In this document: positions 44,470 through 54,073 of the stretch, in pieces
Numbering within the stretch: position 1 is the first letter of the stretch
Layout of the letters: each line of letters starts with the position of its first letter
The notes under the pieces: model-generated
Told to the model about the DNA's origin: nothing
What the model saw: the letters and a program-made list of their open reading frames with translations, nothing else
Database searches by the model: none
Made by a program: the position numbers and the translations under genes
Origin: Arthrobacter sp. B3I4
Lineage (GTDB): Bacteria; Actinomycetota; Actinomycetes; Actinomycetales; Micrococcaceae
NCBI RefSeq assembly: GCF_030816855.1
Contig: NZ_JAUSYK010000001.1
Coordinates: forward strand, 1,240,001-1,304,000
Direction of reading: 5' to 3'
DNA: 64,000 nt

Positions 44470-45606
44470 ATGAGCAGGCACCAATCATCCGAACCCGGGT
44501 CCCCGCGGCCCGCGCCCCGGGGCGGCACCGCTGCCGGTCCTCCTCCCGCGGCATGGCTGCCCGACGGCGCGGCAGAGACGCTGCTGGTCACCGGCTCGGA
44601 GGTGCTGCGGGCCGAGGTGGAATGCATCGTCGCGGCCGCCGGACGGCAGCTGACCTCCGTAAGCGATGCCGCGGAGGCGGCGCCGTTCTGGGATGCGGCC
44701 GGGGCGGTGCTGGTGGGCAGTGATGTGCCGGAGTTGCCCTACCGGCGGCGTGTCCCGGCCGTGGTGGTGGGGCTAAGCGGTGAAGGGGACAGGCTGTGGC
44801 AACTGGCGGCGGTTATGGGTGCCGAACGCGTGGCAGTCCTTCCTGAGGGCGGCCCCTGGCTGGCTGAGTACCTGAGCCGCTACCACGCCGCCGATCCGGG
44901 CGGACACGTCCTGGGCGTTGTCGGCGGCTGCGGCGGGGCCGGGGCAACGACCGCGGCCGTCTGGCTTGCGCAGGCCGCAGCCCGGCATGGCGCACGCGTG
45001 CTGCTGATTGACGGCGATCCCTGGGGCGGCGGTCTCGAACTTGCGCTCTCCGCTGAAGAAGAGGACGGACTCCGCTGGCCGGACCTCGCGGACGCGAGCG
45101 GCAGTATCGACCCGGACCAGTTCCGGGAGGCGCTGCCGGACGCAGGCGGCTTCTCCTTCCTGTCCTGGCCTGGCAAGCGGGAACGTCCCGTCCCCGTTGA
45201 CACGGCAGCGGTCTCCGCCGTGCTTGACGCCGCCCGGCGAAGTTTCGAGCTTGTCCTGCTGGACATTGGGCGGGGGCGGGAAGTCGTGCGCACCTTCGCC
45301 TGGGAATGCGACCGGGTTCTCGTCGTGCTGCCGGCCCAGCTCCGGGCCGCCGTCGCCGCTGCCCGGCTGGTACCCGAACTTCCGCCCGTGGAGACACCGC
45401 TCGCGGTCAGGGTCCGGCCGGGGGCCGCTGTCGACTATGAGCTCATTGCCCGTTCCGTCGGTGCGCCGGTGCAAAGCGTTCTGCCCGAGGTTCGCGGAAC
45501 GGCCGCCGCGACCGAGCTTGGCCGCCTGTTGGACGCCGGGAACCGGCGGAGCGTGCAGCGTTTCGCGGATGCCGTGCTGGACCTCACTGGGGACGAGTAT
45601 CCGTGA
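44470..45606 (+). CDS. Ssd/CpaE-like (TadZ) ATPase-related protein
   Basis: A 378-residue MinD/CpaE-like protein, the septum-site-determining Ssd type found at the head of actinobacterial Tad clusters, thought to place the pilus machinery. An N-terminal receiver-like region (about 35-130) is followed by a P-loop fold with VVGGCGGAGATTAA, in which the usual Walker Lys residues are missing. LLIDGDPWGGGLEL and LVLLDIGRGREVV are the later strands. The stop overlaps the tadA start by four bases. Confidence 0.85.
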   Translation: MSRHQSSEPGSPRPAPRGGTAAGPPPAAWLPDGAAETLLVTGSEVLRAEVECIVAAAGRQLTSVSDAAEAAPFWDAAGAVLVGSDVPELPYRRRVPAVVVGLSGEGDRLWQLAAVMGAERVAVLPEGGPWLAEYLSRYHAADPGGHVLGVVGGCGGAGATTAAVWLAQAAARHGARVLLIDGDPWGGGLELALSAEEEDGLRWPDLADASGSIDPDQFREALPDAGGFSFLSWPGKRERPVPVDTAAVSAVLDAARRSFELVLLDIGRGREVVRTFAWECDRVLVVLPAQLRAAVAAARLVPELPPVETPLAVRVRPGAAVDYELIARSVGAPVQSVLPEVRGTAAATELGRLLDAGNRRSVQRFADAVLDLTGDEYP

Positions 45607-46877
45607 GCTCGCATGCAGCGTCCGACCTGCCGCCTGGACAAAGGCCGCCGCTCCGGCGGCAACTGCCCGGCGGAGCCGAGTCGCGGATCGATGCGCGTCT
45701 GCTCGAAACGGTCCGGGCAACCGTCCTGTCCGACGCCGGACCCCTCACGCCGTCCCGGGTTGCGGCGGCTGTACAGGCAAGCGGCAAGGTGCTGGGCACC
45801 GCAGGGGCGCTGGCTGCGGTCGACAGCATCAGCGCCGAGTTGAACGGCCTTGGCCCGCTGCAGCCCCTGATCCGTGATCCGCTGGTGACGGACATCTTCG
45901 TCAACGCCCCGGACTCGGTGTGGTTTGACCGCGGCCGCGGGCTCGAACGGGCCCCCGTTGCCTTCGTAGGAGAAACGCAGGTCCGAGCCCTGGCCGCACG
46001 GCTGGTCGCCGCCGGTGGCCGGCGTCTGGACGACAGTTCCCCGTGCGTCGACGTCAGGCTCGACGGCGGCTACCGGATCCACGCCGTGCTGCCGCCGATT
46101 TCCACCGCCGGCACCCTGCTGAGCGTCCGGATCCGGCGGGAGTCTGTCTTCTCGATGGACGAACTGGGCCGCGGCGGAATGTTCGGACCCCTGGTGCGGG
46201 ACGTTCTGGAGCGAATTGTGGCCCGTCGGCTCAGTTTCCTCATCAGCGGTGCGACAGGCTCAGGAAAGACCACCCTGCTGGCGACACTCCTCGGCCTGTG
46301 CCTTCCCGGGGAGCGGCTCGTCCTGATCGAGGATGCCTCCGAGCTGAACCCGGTCCATCCACACGTGGTCTCCCTTGAGTCACGCCACACCAACATCGAG
46401 GGCGGGGGAGCCGTGGACCTGGCTGAGCTGGTCCGCCAGGCGCTGCGCATGAGGCCCGACCGGCTGGTGGTGGGCGAGTGCCGCGGAGCCGAAGTCCGGG
46501 AGTTGCTGATGGCCATGAACACCGGCCACACCGGCGCCGGCGGAACCATCCACGCCAACACTGCGGCGGCCGTCCCGGCCCGGCTGACCGCGCTCGGGGC
46601 CCTCGCAGGGATGGGGGCCGACGCCGTCCGGCTACAGGCGGTCAGCGCCGTGGACGCCGTGGTGCATCTCGAACGAACCCGGCAGGGCCGGCAGGTGGCC
46701 TCCGTCGGGCTGGTGGTCGGGAACGGTCCCGAACTGGCCGTGACTGCGGCGCTTGAAGCGGCCGGGCAGGAGCTTCTCGCCGGTCCCGCCTGGCCCGAGC
46801 TTGCGGAGCGACTGGGACTGGACGCGCACGACGGACCCGGTACTGGCCGCTCCGCCCTAATTAGCGCCGGCCCATGA
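45603..46877 (+). CDS. tadA: Tad pilus assembly ATPase TadA/CpaF
   Basis: A 424-residue secretion ATPase of the type II/IV family that powers Flp pilus assembly at the inner membrane. Walker A is SGATGSGKTTLL; the Asp box LVLIEDASELNP, Walker B region RPDRLVVGECRG and the His box NTGHTGAGGTIHANT are intact. The GTG start overlaps ssd and the stop overlaps tadB, so the operon is tightly coupled. Confidence 0.93.
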   Translation: MSSHAASDLPPGQRPPLRRQLPGGAESRIDARLLETVRATVLSDAGPLTPSRVAAAVQASGKVLGTAGALAAVDSISAELNGLGPLQPLIRDPLVTDIFVNAPDSVWFDRGRGLERAPVAFVGETQVRALAARLVAAGGRRLDDSSPCVDVRLDGGYRIHAVLPPISTAGTLLSVRIRRESVFSMDELGRGGMFGPLVRDVLERIVARRLSFLISGATGSGKTTLLATLLGLCLPGERLVLIEDASELNPVHPHVVSLESRHTNIEGGGAVDLAELVRQALRMRPDRLVVGECRGAEVRELLMAMNTGHTGAGGTIHANTAAAVPARLTALGALAGMGADAVRLQAVSAVDAVVHLERTRQGRQVASVGLVVGNGPELAVTAALEAAGQELLAGPAWPELAERLGLDAHDGPGTGRSALISAGP

Positions 46878-47812
46878 CGACGTTGCTGGCCGCAACCCTG
46901 GCGCTGGCGCTGTGGATGATGGCCGCTCCGGCTCGACCGTCCGCGCGCCGTTTCCGCACGGTCCTTTCCGGCCCGCCCCACGCTTCCTCCCGAACCCGAA
47001 CCCGAACGCTGTCCGCGGGCTGGCGCGGTCGGCTGCCGTTTTGGCCCCCGGCCAGCCGCACAATTCCCGAAGTTTCCATGACTGTGGTGGTTCAGCAGCT
47101 CGCCGCCCTGCTCAGGGCCGGCAGGACGCCCGCACGGTTGTGGGAAGAGCTGGCGGTGCTCTACGGCTGTGGGCCGCCGGACCAGTTACACGGCACTGCC
47201 GGAGGGCTCAGCTGGGGCACGGGGCCGGCTGCGGGTGTGTTGAGTCAGGCATCGCAGGAAATCCTGGCCGCCGCCCGTACCGCGGCAGTGAGAGGTTCTC
47301 CCGTAGCTGCCGCTATCCGCAGCCGAGCCTGCCCGGAACCCGGCAGCGGCGCACCACCCGGCCGAGCCAGATTCCCCGGCCGAGCCACGTCGCGTGGCAG
47401 AGCCGCGTCGCGCGGCAGAGCCGCGTCGCGCGGCAGAGCCGCGTCGCGCGGCCCCGTCGCCAAGGAAAGGGCGATCTGGCTGGAACTGTCGGTGTGCTTC
47501 GAGGTGGCCCGGGCCAGTGGTTGCCCACTTGCGGACATCCTGACCCGCTTCGCGGCCCACCTGGAGGCCGAGGACGACGCCGAAGCGGCGCGCCAGACCG
47601 CGCTCGCCGGCCCGCAAGCCACCGTCCGGATCCTGACCTGGCTGCCTTTCCTGGGCCTCGGACTGGCGGTGCTGCTCGGCGTGGATCCGCGGGCGGTCCT
47701 GCTCGGCACACCTTTCGGGCCGGTCGCCCTCGTTGTGGGACTCGCACTCACCGGTGCTGGCCGGATCTGGTCCGCCGGGCTCGTTCGGTCTGCCGCGGGA
47801 GGGCGCCGGTGA
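46874..47812 (+). CDS. tadB: Tad secretion protein TadB-like
   Basis: A 312-residue type II secretion F-domain membrane protein, platform component of the pilus. A first helix begins at residue 2, the F-domain lies at about 60-260 (SVCFEVARASGCPLADILTR), and helices close the C terminus. It contains an unusual Arg/Gly/Ala-rich loop (about 160-195) encoded by four 18-bp tandem repeats. Four-base overlaps join it to tadA and tadC. Confidence 0.85.
   Translation: MTTLLAATLALALWMMAAPARPSARRFRTVLSGPPHASSRTRTRTLSAGWRGRLPFWPPASRTIPEVSMTVVVQQLAALLRAGRTPARLWEELAVLYGCGPPDQLHGTAGGLSWGTGPAAGVLSQASQEILAAARTAAVRGSPVAAAIRSRACPEPGSGAPPGRARFPGRATSRGRAASRGRAASRGRAASRGPVAKERAIWLELSVCFEVARASGCPLADILTRFAAHLEAEDDAEAARQTALAGPQATVRILTWLPFLGLGLAVLLGVDPRAVLLGTPFGPVALVVGLALTGAGRIWSAGLVRSAAGGRR
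47383..47454. repeat. 18-bp tandem repeat inside tadB
   Basis: Four contiguous units of agccgcgtcgcgcggcag at 47383-47400, 47401-47418, 47419-47436 and 47437-47454. The middle two are identical; the first has two changes and the last ends in ccc. They encode repeated RAASRG units in frame. Confidence 0.9.
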
Positions 47813-48420
47813 TTCCCCAACCCGGCAGTCTCGCGGTTACCGCCCTGCTCGCCGCAGCCTCAGTTCTCGCGCTCACCGACCACCGCCGGGCAGGCCGGCG
47901 CTGGCGCGGGCTGCCACCGCGCAGCAGTAGCAGTCCGTATACCGGGTCCCCCGGGGGAGGCGTACCCCTGGAGGGCCCGGACTCCGGTTTGCGGGATCCG
48001 GCCATGATGCTGGAATTAATCGGTGCGGTCCTGGACGCCGGTTCCGGTCTCGGCCGTTCCCTGGAGGTCGTCGTCCTGCATACGGCTCCGGCGCTCCGGC
48101 TGCACCTGGACCGGGTCGTGTCCGCCCTTGCGCTCGGCACCGACTGGGAGACGGCATGGCGAAGCTCCCGCGCTCTGCCCGCGGAATTGCTCGCGCTCCG
48201 GGACGCCCTGGGGTTCGCCGCGGTGACCGGGGTGCCGTCGTCCGCCATCTTGTACGCACAGGCCGCCCGGCTGCGCCGCGAGCAGTTCCGTGCCGCCGAA
48301 CGGCGCGCCGCGGCCCTGGGGGTCAAACTGGTCGTTCCCTTGGGGCTGTGTTCGCTGCCCGCCTTCGTATGCCTGGGCATAGTGCCGGTCCTGCTGGCGA
48401 TGTTTCCTGCATTTTCCTGA
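47809..48420 (+). CDS. tadC: Tad secretion protein TadC-like
   Basis: A 203-residue type II secretion F-domain protein, second platform component. A first helix (LAVTALLAAASVLAL) is followed by the F-domain (MLELIGAVLDAGSGLGRSLE through FAAVTGVPSSAIL) and two C-terminal helices (LGVKLVVPLGLCSLPAFVCL). GTG 47809 overlaps the tadB stop by four bases. The frame is open far upstream, but that part lies inside tadB. Confidence 0.85.
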   Translation: MIPQPGSLAVTALLAAASVLALTDHRRAGRRWRGLPPRSSSSPYTGSPGGGVPLEGPDSGLRDPAMMLELIGAVLDAGSGLGRSLEVVVLHTAPALRLHLDRVVSALALGTDWETAWRSSRALPAELLALRDALGFAAVTGVPSSAILYAQAARLRREQFRAAERRAAALGVKLVVPLGLCSLPAFVCLGIVPVLLAMFPAFS

Positions 48421-48564
48421 AGGGTGCCGGCGGCCGGCGCTGCGACTCCTCCTCCACAGCCGGGTTTTTCCACTTGACCCGGCAGCGCCCTTACCGGCAC
48501 GGACCCGACAGATGAGATTGGTAGCAGCCGGTGACTGTACCGGAACCTCCCGAGAGGAACGCTC

Positions 48565-48888
48565 ATGACCTTCCACCGAAACGCCCCCGCCCGTCCCGAC
48601 AAAGCGCCGGAAGAGAACGGAGCTGCTGCAGTCCGGGAGATCTATCCCGGTGCCACACGGGCCACCCCGGTCCACCGACCCCGGTCCGGGTGGCCGGCCG
48701 GGTTGGCCTGGTCTGCCCGCAGGCGGGGAAAGCTCCGCGGGTCCGAAGCGGGGATGGCGACCGCTGAGTACGCCATCGCCACCTTGGCCGCGGTGGGCTT
48801 TCCCGGTCTTCTCGTGCTCATCATGCGCAGCGACGAAGTGCGGGGCTTTCTGTTGAACCTGATCCGCACGGCGCTGGCACTGCCGTGA
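48565..48888 (+). CDS. DUF4244 protein, Flp pilin-like
   Basis: A 107-residue protein with the DUF4244 region at the C terminus: AGMATAEYAIATLAAVGFPG then LLVLIMRSDEV. The hydrophobic helix preceded by Gly-x-x-Thr-Ala-Glu-Tyr is the Flp/TadE-type prepilin pattern, cleaved after the Gly by a prepilin peptidase and assembled into the pilus. The 60-residue N-terminal extension is longer than a classical Flp leader. No prepilin peptidase is present in the window. Confidence 0.8.
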   Translation: MTFHRNAPARPDKAPEENGAAAVREIYPGATRATPVHRPRSGWPAGLAWSARRRGKLRGSEAGMATAEYAIATLAAVGFPGLLVLIMRSDEVRGFLLNLIRTALALP

Positions 48889-49415
48889 GGCTGATGCTGC
48901 CGTTTGTTGGAAACCGGCGCCGAGCGCAGGTCCGGAGCCGGATCAGGTTCTACTGCCCGGCCAGGGCCCCGGTCCGACCGGACGGTCCCGGCCCTGGCCC
49001 CGTGACCTGCCCGGACGCTCGAGCGTGCCGTGGCGCTGTGACAGCCGAGTTCGCCGTCGCGCTTCCCGCGGTCATCCTGGTGCTGGGCCTGCTGCTTGCC
49101 GGTTCGGCCGCCGGCTTGACGCAGCTCCGGTTGGAAGAAGCCGCGCGGGGCGGAGCCCGGGCACTCGCCCGCGGTGAAGATGCAGCAGCTGTCGGCGGTA
49201 TCGTCCGGCACCTCGCCGGTGATTCAGCGCGGGTGGCCGTGGCTTCCGACGCGGGATGGCTCAGCGTCACAGTTTCCGGAACCGTCCACGGAGCGGTGGC
49301 CCCATTGGTCCCGTGGACCCTGACGGCCAGGGCCTGGGCGAGGAGTGAAACCACCGACGCGCCGGCGCTCTTTGTTCCGGGGCCGGAGCCCCTGCCGTGG
49401 CACAGGAGCGCCTGA
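48885..49415 (+). CDS. TadE-like pseudopilin
   Basis: A 176-residue TadE family protein. The TadE motif GAVTAEFAVALPAVILVLGL lies at about residues 50-69, followed by one helix and an extracytoplasmic domain (RLEEAARGGARALARGEDAA). The N-terminal 50 residues are basic and Pro-rich. GTG 48885 overlaps the previous stop. It is a minor pilin of the Tad system. Confidence 0.8.
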   Translation: MRLMLPFVGNRRRAQVRSRIRFYCPARAPVRPDGPGPGPVTCPDARACRGAVTAEFAVALPAVILVLGLLLAGSAAGLTQLRLEEAARGGARALARGEDAAAVGGIVRHLAGDSARVAVASDAGWLSVTVSGTVHGAVAPLVPWTLTARAWARSETTDAPALFVPGPEPLPWHRSA

Positions 49416-49804
49416 TGGCGCCGGCCCGCAGCCCTGAGCGGGGCGCCGGGACGGTCCTCGCCCTCGGGCTCGGGTTGGTGCTGCTGCTGGCGATGACCGC
49501 CGTGGTGCTACTGGGCCAGGCCACCGTGCTGGCCTCCAGGGCTGCTGCAGCTGCTGATCTGGCGGCGCTTGCCGCCGCGGACGCAGCCCGGGGCCTCACC
49601 AGCGGCCAGCCATGTGCCGTCGCCGCCGAAGTCGCCGCCAGGCACGAGGCGCGGCTCCTGGCGTGTGCCGTCGAAGCCGGCGACACCGTCCAGGTCCGCA
49701 CAGAACTGCGCTCCCGCGCAGTGTTCGGTCCTGCCTCGGGGCTGGCCCGGGCGGGCCCTCCCCCTGCCTCTGATGCCGGACCGGGGCGCGTACAGGCACC
49801 GTGA
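49415..49804 (+). CDS. Rv3654c-like TadE-related protein
   Basis: A 129-residue protein of the Rv3654c type: GAGTVLALGLGLVLLLAMTA hydrophobic helix then AAAADLAALAAADAARGLTS. It shares one base with the TadE stop (TGATG) and AGGAG lies seven bases before ATG 49415. It closes the Tad operon and is convergent with the helicase gene, exactly the neighbourhood of Rv3654c in mycobacteria. Confidence 0.8.
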   Translation: MAPARSPERGAGTVLALGLGLVLLLAMTAVVLLGQATVLASRAAAAADLAALAAADAARGLTSGQPCAVAAEVAARHEARLLACAVEAGDTVQVRTELRSRAVFGPASGLARAGPPPASDAGPGRVQAP

Positions 49805-49807
49805 CCG

Positions 49808-52232
49808 TCAAAGCGGACTTGCCTGGCCCAGTTGGTTCGTGACCGGATCCGCCGGAACGCCGCCCAGCCCGGCGTTGTGGCCCATGGTGTCGGTAGCGTC
49901 CGTCAACAGCATCCCGAGCAGGGTGACGGCGGCGTCCTTGTCCAGCGGGTTGTTCTTGTTGCCGCACTTGGGGGACTGGACGCATGACGGACAGCCGGAT
50001 TCGCATTCGCAAGCCATGATCGCCTCACGGGTCGCCGAGAGCCACACCCTGGCCTTGTCGTAGCCGCGCTCTGCGAAACCGGCCCCGCCGGGATGGCCGT
50101 CGTAAACGAAGATCGTGGGCATCCCGGTGTCGGCGTGGATCGCAGTGGAGACCCCGCCGATGTCCCATCGGTCGCTGGAGGCCACCAGCGGCAACAACCC
50201 GATGGCGGCATGCTCGGCGGCGTGCAGGGCGCCGGGAAACTGCGCTTCGATCAGTCCGGCGTCCGTCAGTGATCGGTTGTCCACGACGAACCAGACCGCC
50301 TTGGTGAACAGGTCCCGGGCGCCCAGCTGCAACGGCTCCTCGCCGAGGATCTCGTTCGAAATCAGCGCCTTGCGCTGAAAGGAGACCACCTGTGTCGTTA
50401 CTTTTACGTCGCCGAAATGGACCGCCACGTCACCCCACTGGGTGCTGCGCAGCGTTTCCAGGACCTCGATCTGGGTCACGTCCCCGGGCCGTGGTGTAGT
50501 AATCCGGATTGGCGCGCCGCACCACGACGCAGTGCTCATCCTCGTTCAGGTCCTCAACGACATAGCTGTCGCCCTGGTGGACGTACACGGCTCCGGTGTG
50601 CGCCTGATAGTGGGTCTGCGGCGAGTCCATGGTGCCGAGCAGGGAGCCTGTGTCGGCATCTACGATGCTCACCGGGCCGCCGCCGTCAGCCCGCAGGTTC
50701 ACCATGGCAGCGGCGCTCTGCGGGTGGGTCCAGAACCAGCCCGCCGGCCGTTTCCGGAGGTACCCCTGGCCGACCAGCTGGTCCAGCAGCCCTTCAGCCG
50801 TGGGGCCGAACAGCCCGAGCTCCGCGTACCCCAGCGGCAGTTCCGCCGCCGCGGCGCACAAGTGGGGTCCCAGTACGTACGGGTTGGACGGGTCGAAGAC
50901 GGTGGCTTCGACCGAGACGTCGAAGATCGCCTCGGGATGGTTCACCAGGTAGGTGTCCAGTGGATCGTCGCTGGCGACGAAGGCGGCAATCGCGTCCTGT
51001 CCGGCGCGGCCGGCGCGGCCGATCTGCTGGAACAGCGACGCCCTGGTCCCGGGCCAGCCGGCGACCAGGACCGCGTCGAGACCGGAAATGTCGATGCCCA
51101 GCTCAAGGGCCGAGGTACTCGAAACGCCCAGCAGTTCCCCGGAGCGCAGCGCCCGCTCCAGGGCGCGCCGTTCCTCCGGCAGATAGCCGGAGCGGTAGGC
51201 CGCCACCCGTTGCGGCAGGCTGGGATCCACCTCATCCAGGAGCCGCTTGGTGATGGAGGAGATCGTCTCTGCCCCGCGGCGGGACTTGATGAACGCGATG
51301 GTCCGGATCCGGGAGGAGACCAGGTTGGCCAGCAGGTCCGAGGTTTCCGCGACGGCGGTGCGGCGCTCCCTGGCGCCGTTCTCCCCGCGCAGCTCGGTCA
51401 GCGCCGGTTCCCAGAAGGCGACGGTGGTGGCGCCATGCGGTGAGCAGTCCTCGGACACCGCCCGGACCTCGGCGCCGATGAGCCGGCCGAAGGAAGTCCC
51501 GGGGTCGGAGGCGGTGGCCGAAGCGGCAATAAACACGGGACCGGGCTGGCCGGAACCGGAGTTATAGTAGGCGCAGATCCGGCGCAGCCGGCGCATCAGA
51601 TTGGCGACGTGCGAGCCGAAGACGCCGCGGTAGCTGTGGGCCTCGTCCACAATCACGTAGCGCAGACGGCGGAAAAACCGGGCCCACCAGGCGTGGTTTG
51701 GCAGGATCCCGAAGTGCAGCATGTCGGGGTTGGCGAGGATCACGTTGGCATGGTCCCGGATCCAGCGGCGGGAGGCGGGGTCGGTGTCGCCGTCGTAGGT
51801 TTCTGCCCGGACGGTGGGGAGCTTCAGCGAGCGGATGGCTGCCAGCTGGTCGGCTGCCAGCGCCTTCGTGGGCGAGAGATACAGGGTGACGGCACCGTCA
51901 TCGTGGATCCTGCCGGGATCAGCCAGGACCCGCAGTTCCGAGCGGTGGACCGCGTCCAGCGCCGGCAGTTGGTAGGCCAGGGACTTGCCGGACGCGGTGC
52001 CGGTGGCAATCACCACGTGCCGGCCGTCATGGGCGAGGTCGGCGGCCTGAACCTGGTGGCGGTACGGCTCGTGGATGCCGAGCGAGCCGTAGGCCTGCAC
52101 GAGGTCCGGGTGTGCCCACTCCGGCCACGGCTCGTTGACGGCTTTCCTGGCCGGGATGGTCCGCACGTGCCGCAGCTGCTCCGGGTCCGGGCCGCGGCCC
52201 AGCAGGGGGATCAGGGACTCATGCGGATTCAC
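49808..52232 (-). pseudogene. DEAD/DEAH-box helicase (Rv3649-like), frameshifted
   Basis: A helicase of about 807 residues split by a frameshift. The first part (50430-52232) carries ATGTASGKSLAYQLP (Walker A), IVDEAHSY, the LYLSPTKALAADQ motif and helicase C motifs (GIDISGLDAVLVAGWPG, QQIGRAGRAG). The second part (49808-50539, other frame) carries the DUF1998-type zinc site CECESGCPSCVQSPKCG. At 50482-50485 the coding strand has GGGG; removing one G restores the reading YYTTARDVTQIEVLETLR, joining the two parts. Either a sequencing error or a true mutation. The GTG 52232 start is weakly defined. Its place after the Tad operon is conserved in actinobacteria. Confidence 0.85.
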
Positions 52233-52340
52233 TCCAACATTGTTTCACCCGGGCTCAAATCGCCGGCGTGAACCGCTGCCTGGCGGGTGGACGGCCGCCG
52301 TCACCGCGCGGCGCGGCAAGCCTGCGCCGGGGTGCCGAGC

Positions 52341-53033
52341 TCACACCAGGGACAGGTCGCCGCCTTCGTCAGAGGAGGAGAGCATCAGCACGTGGCACAC
52401 CGTGGTCCAGCCGAGGTGCGAATACAGCTGCTGGCCGTCCAAGGAGGCGAGCAGGAGACCGCTTTCGACGTCGTGTTCAAAGGCCTGCGCGGCCAGCGCC
52501 CGCATAATGAAGCTGCCGAGCCCCCGGCGCTGGAACCCGGGTTCGGTCACGATTTTGTCAAAGACTGCGGTGTGGTCCGCGACGAAGACCCGCCCGCTCG
52601 CGGCAATTTCGTCGCCAGCGTAAACGACGGCGTGGTGGACGCCGTCGTCGGTCGACGGGACCCAGCGGAGGTCATCGTCCGGAAGCCAGGGATCCTCCGA
52701 GTCCTGGGTTTCCATATCCACGATCATCATGGTCTGCGTGGCAGATGTCAGGTTGAGACGGTGCTGCGCGGCCAGGGCGGTGTAACGGGCTTCATCGTTG
52801 GTGAGGATGGTAAGGATCCGGGCGGGGGCCTCGGCGGCTTTGGCCGCCAGCTCAGCGAACTCCGCCTCCGAGGGATCGCACGCGAAATACTCCCACTCCC
52901 GGGTCGTGTCCGCCCTCAGCACCGCGGGGAAACGGCCCTCCCGGCGTATTTCGTAACCGCGGCAGCCGGCCCACCCGGCAACCCAGACCTCCAGGAGGTG
53001 GGTAGTGTCTTCAACCATGGCGTCCAGACTCAT
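52341..53033 (-). CDS. GNAT family N-acetyltransferase
   Basis: A 230-residue acetyltransferase. The acetyl-CoA loop is EPGFQRRGLGSFIMRAL at about 180, in a typical GNAT C-terminal domain (HHAVVYAGDEIAASGRVFVA through ASLDGQQLYSHLGWTTVCHV). The N-terminal half may be a second, degenerate GNAT-like domain. ATG 53033 is used here; 53018 or 53066 are possible. Substrate unknown. It is divergent from trhO. Confidence 0.8.
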   Translation of the reverse strand: MSLDAMVEDTTHLLEVWVAGWAGCRGYEIRREGRFPAVLRADTTREWEYFACDPSEAEFAELAAKAAEAPARILTILTNDEARYTALAAQHRLNLTSATQTMMIVDMETQDSEDPWLPDDDLRWVPSTDDGVHHAVVYAGDEIAASGRVFVADHTAVFDKIVTEPGFQRRGLGSFIMRALAAQAFEHDVESGLLLASLDGQQLYSHLGWTTVCHVLMLSSSDEGGDLSLV

Positions 53034-53158
53034 GAGAAGAGCGTATTCCAGCCCCGGCACAAGCAACAGGGGAGAGGACCGGTGCGGGCGCTTGCTTACG
53101 CAATTGTGACCCTCCCGCGTGTCATCACCGGTTCACTCCGCCCAGTACGCTTAAATAC

Positions 53159-54052
53159 GTGGCTTTGAACAAGATTGTCCTCTTCTACGGCTTTACCCCG
53201 ATCGCGGATCCGGCTGCCGTCCGGCTCTGGCAACGCGCTCTGTGCGAAAAGCTCGGCCTGACCGGCCGAATTCTCATCTCCAAAGACGGCATCAACGCCA
53301 CCGTCGGGGGCGAAATCGGCGCGGTCAAGCAGTACGTCAAGACGACCCGCGAATACGACGGTTTCCGTGGCATCGACGTGAAATGGTCTGACGGCGGCGC
53401 GGCGGACTTTCCCCGCCTCAGCGTCAAGGTGCGCGACGAGGTCGTCTCCTTCGGTGCCCCCGGTGAACTCAAGGTGGATGAAAAGGGTGTCGTAGGCGGC
53501 GGCACCCACCTGGCCCCCGAGGAGCTGCACCGGCTCGTGGAGGAGAAAAAGCAGGCCGGGGACGAAGTGGTCTTCTTTGACGGCCGCAATGGTTTCGAGG
53601 CGCAGATCGGCAAGTTCAAAGACGCCGTCGTTCCCGACGTCGCGACCACCCACGACTTCATCCGGGAACTCGACTCCGGGAAATACGACGCCTTGAAGGA
53701 CAAGCCGGTCGTCACGTACTGCACCGGAGGCATCCGCTGCGAAGTCCTTTCCAGCCTGATGATTAACCGCGGCTTTAAAGAGGTGTACCAGCTCGACGGC
53801 GGGATCGTCCGCTACGGCGAGGCGTTCAAGGACCAGGGGCTCTGGGAGGGCTCGCTGTACGTCTTCGACAAGCGCATGCACCTCGAGTTCAGCGAGGAGG
53901 CCAAGACGATCGGCCGCTGCATCCGGTGCGCAGCGCCAACCAGCAAGTTTGAAAACTGCTCCAACCCCAGCTGCCGCACCCTCACCCTGTACTGCACGGA
54001 GTGCGCCTCAGACCCCCAAACCCTGCGATGCCCCGGGGGCTGCGCTGCCTGA
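53159..54052 (+). CDS. trhO: tRNA uridine(34) hydroxylase TrhO (rhodanese domain)
   Basis: A 297-residue protein of the YceA/TrhO family that forms 5-hydroxyuridine at tRNA position 34. An N-terminal acylphosphatase-like part ([16 protein letters not shown]) precedes the rhodanese domain with active-site Cys188 in [10 protein letters not shown]. The C terminus has a cysteine-rich tail ([20 protein letters not shown]). A TACGCT -10-like box ends seven bases before the GTG and there is no ribosome site, so the transcript may be leaderless. Confidence 0.9.
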   Translation: MALNKIVLFYGFTPIADPAAVRLWQRALCEKLGLTGRILISKDGINATVGGEIGAVKQYVKTTREYDGFRGIDVKWSDGGAADFPRLSVKVRDEVVSFGAPGELKVDEKGVVGGGTHLAPEELHRLVEEKKQAGDEVVFFDGRNGFEAQIGKFKDAVVPDVATTHDFIRELDSGKYDALKDKPVVTYCTGGIRCEVLSSLMINRGFKEVYQLDGGIVRYGEAFKDQGLWEGSLYVFDKRMHLEFSEEAKTIGRCIRCAAPTSKFENCSNPSCRTLTLYCTECASDPQTLRCPGGCAA

Positions 54053-54073
54053 GGTCAGGCAGGGGCCTAAAAT

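Noticed and set aside
47383..47454. 18-bp repeats as a CRISPR array
   Set aside because: The units are contiguous without spacers, lie in frame within tadB, and no cas gene is present.
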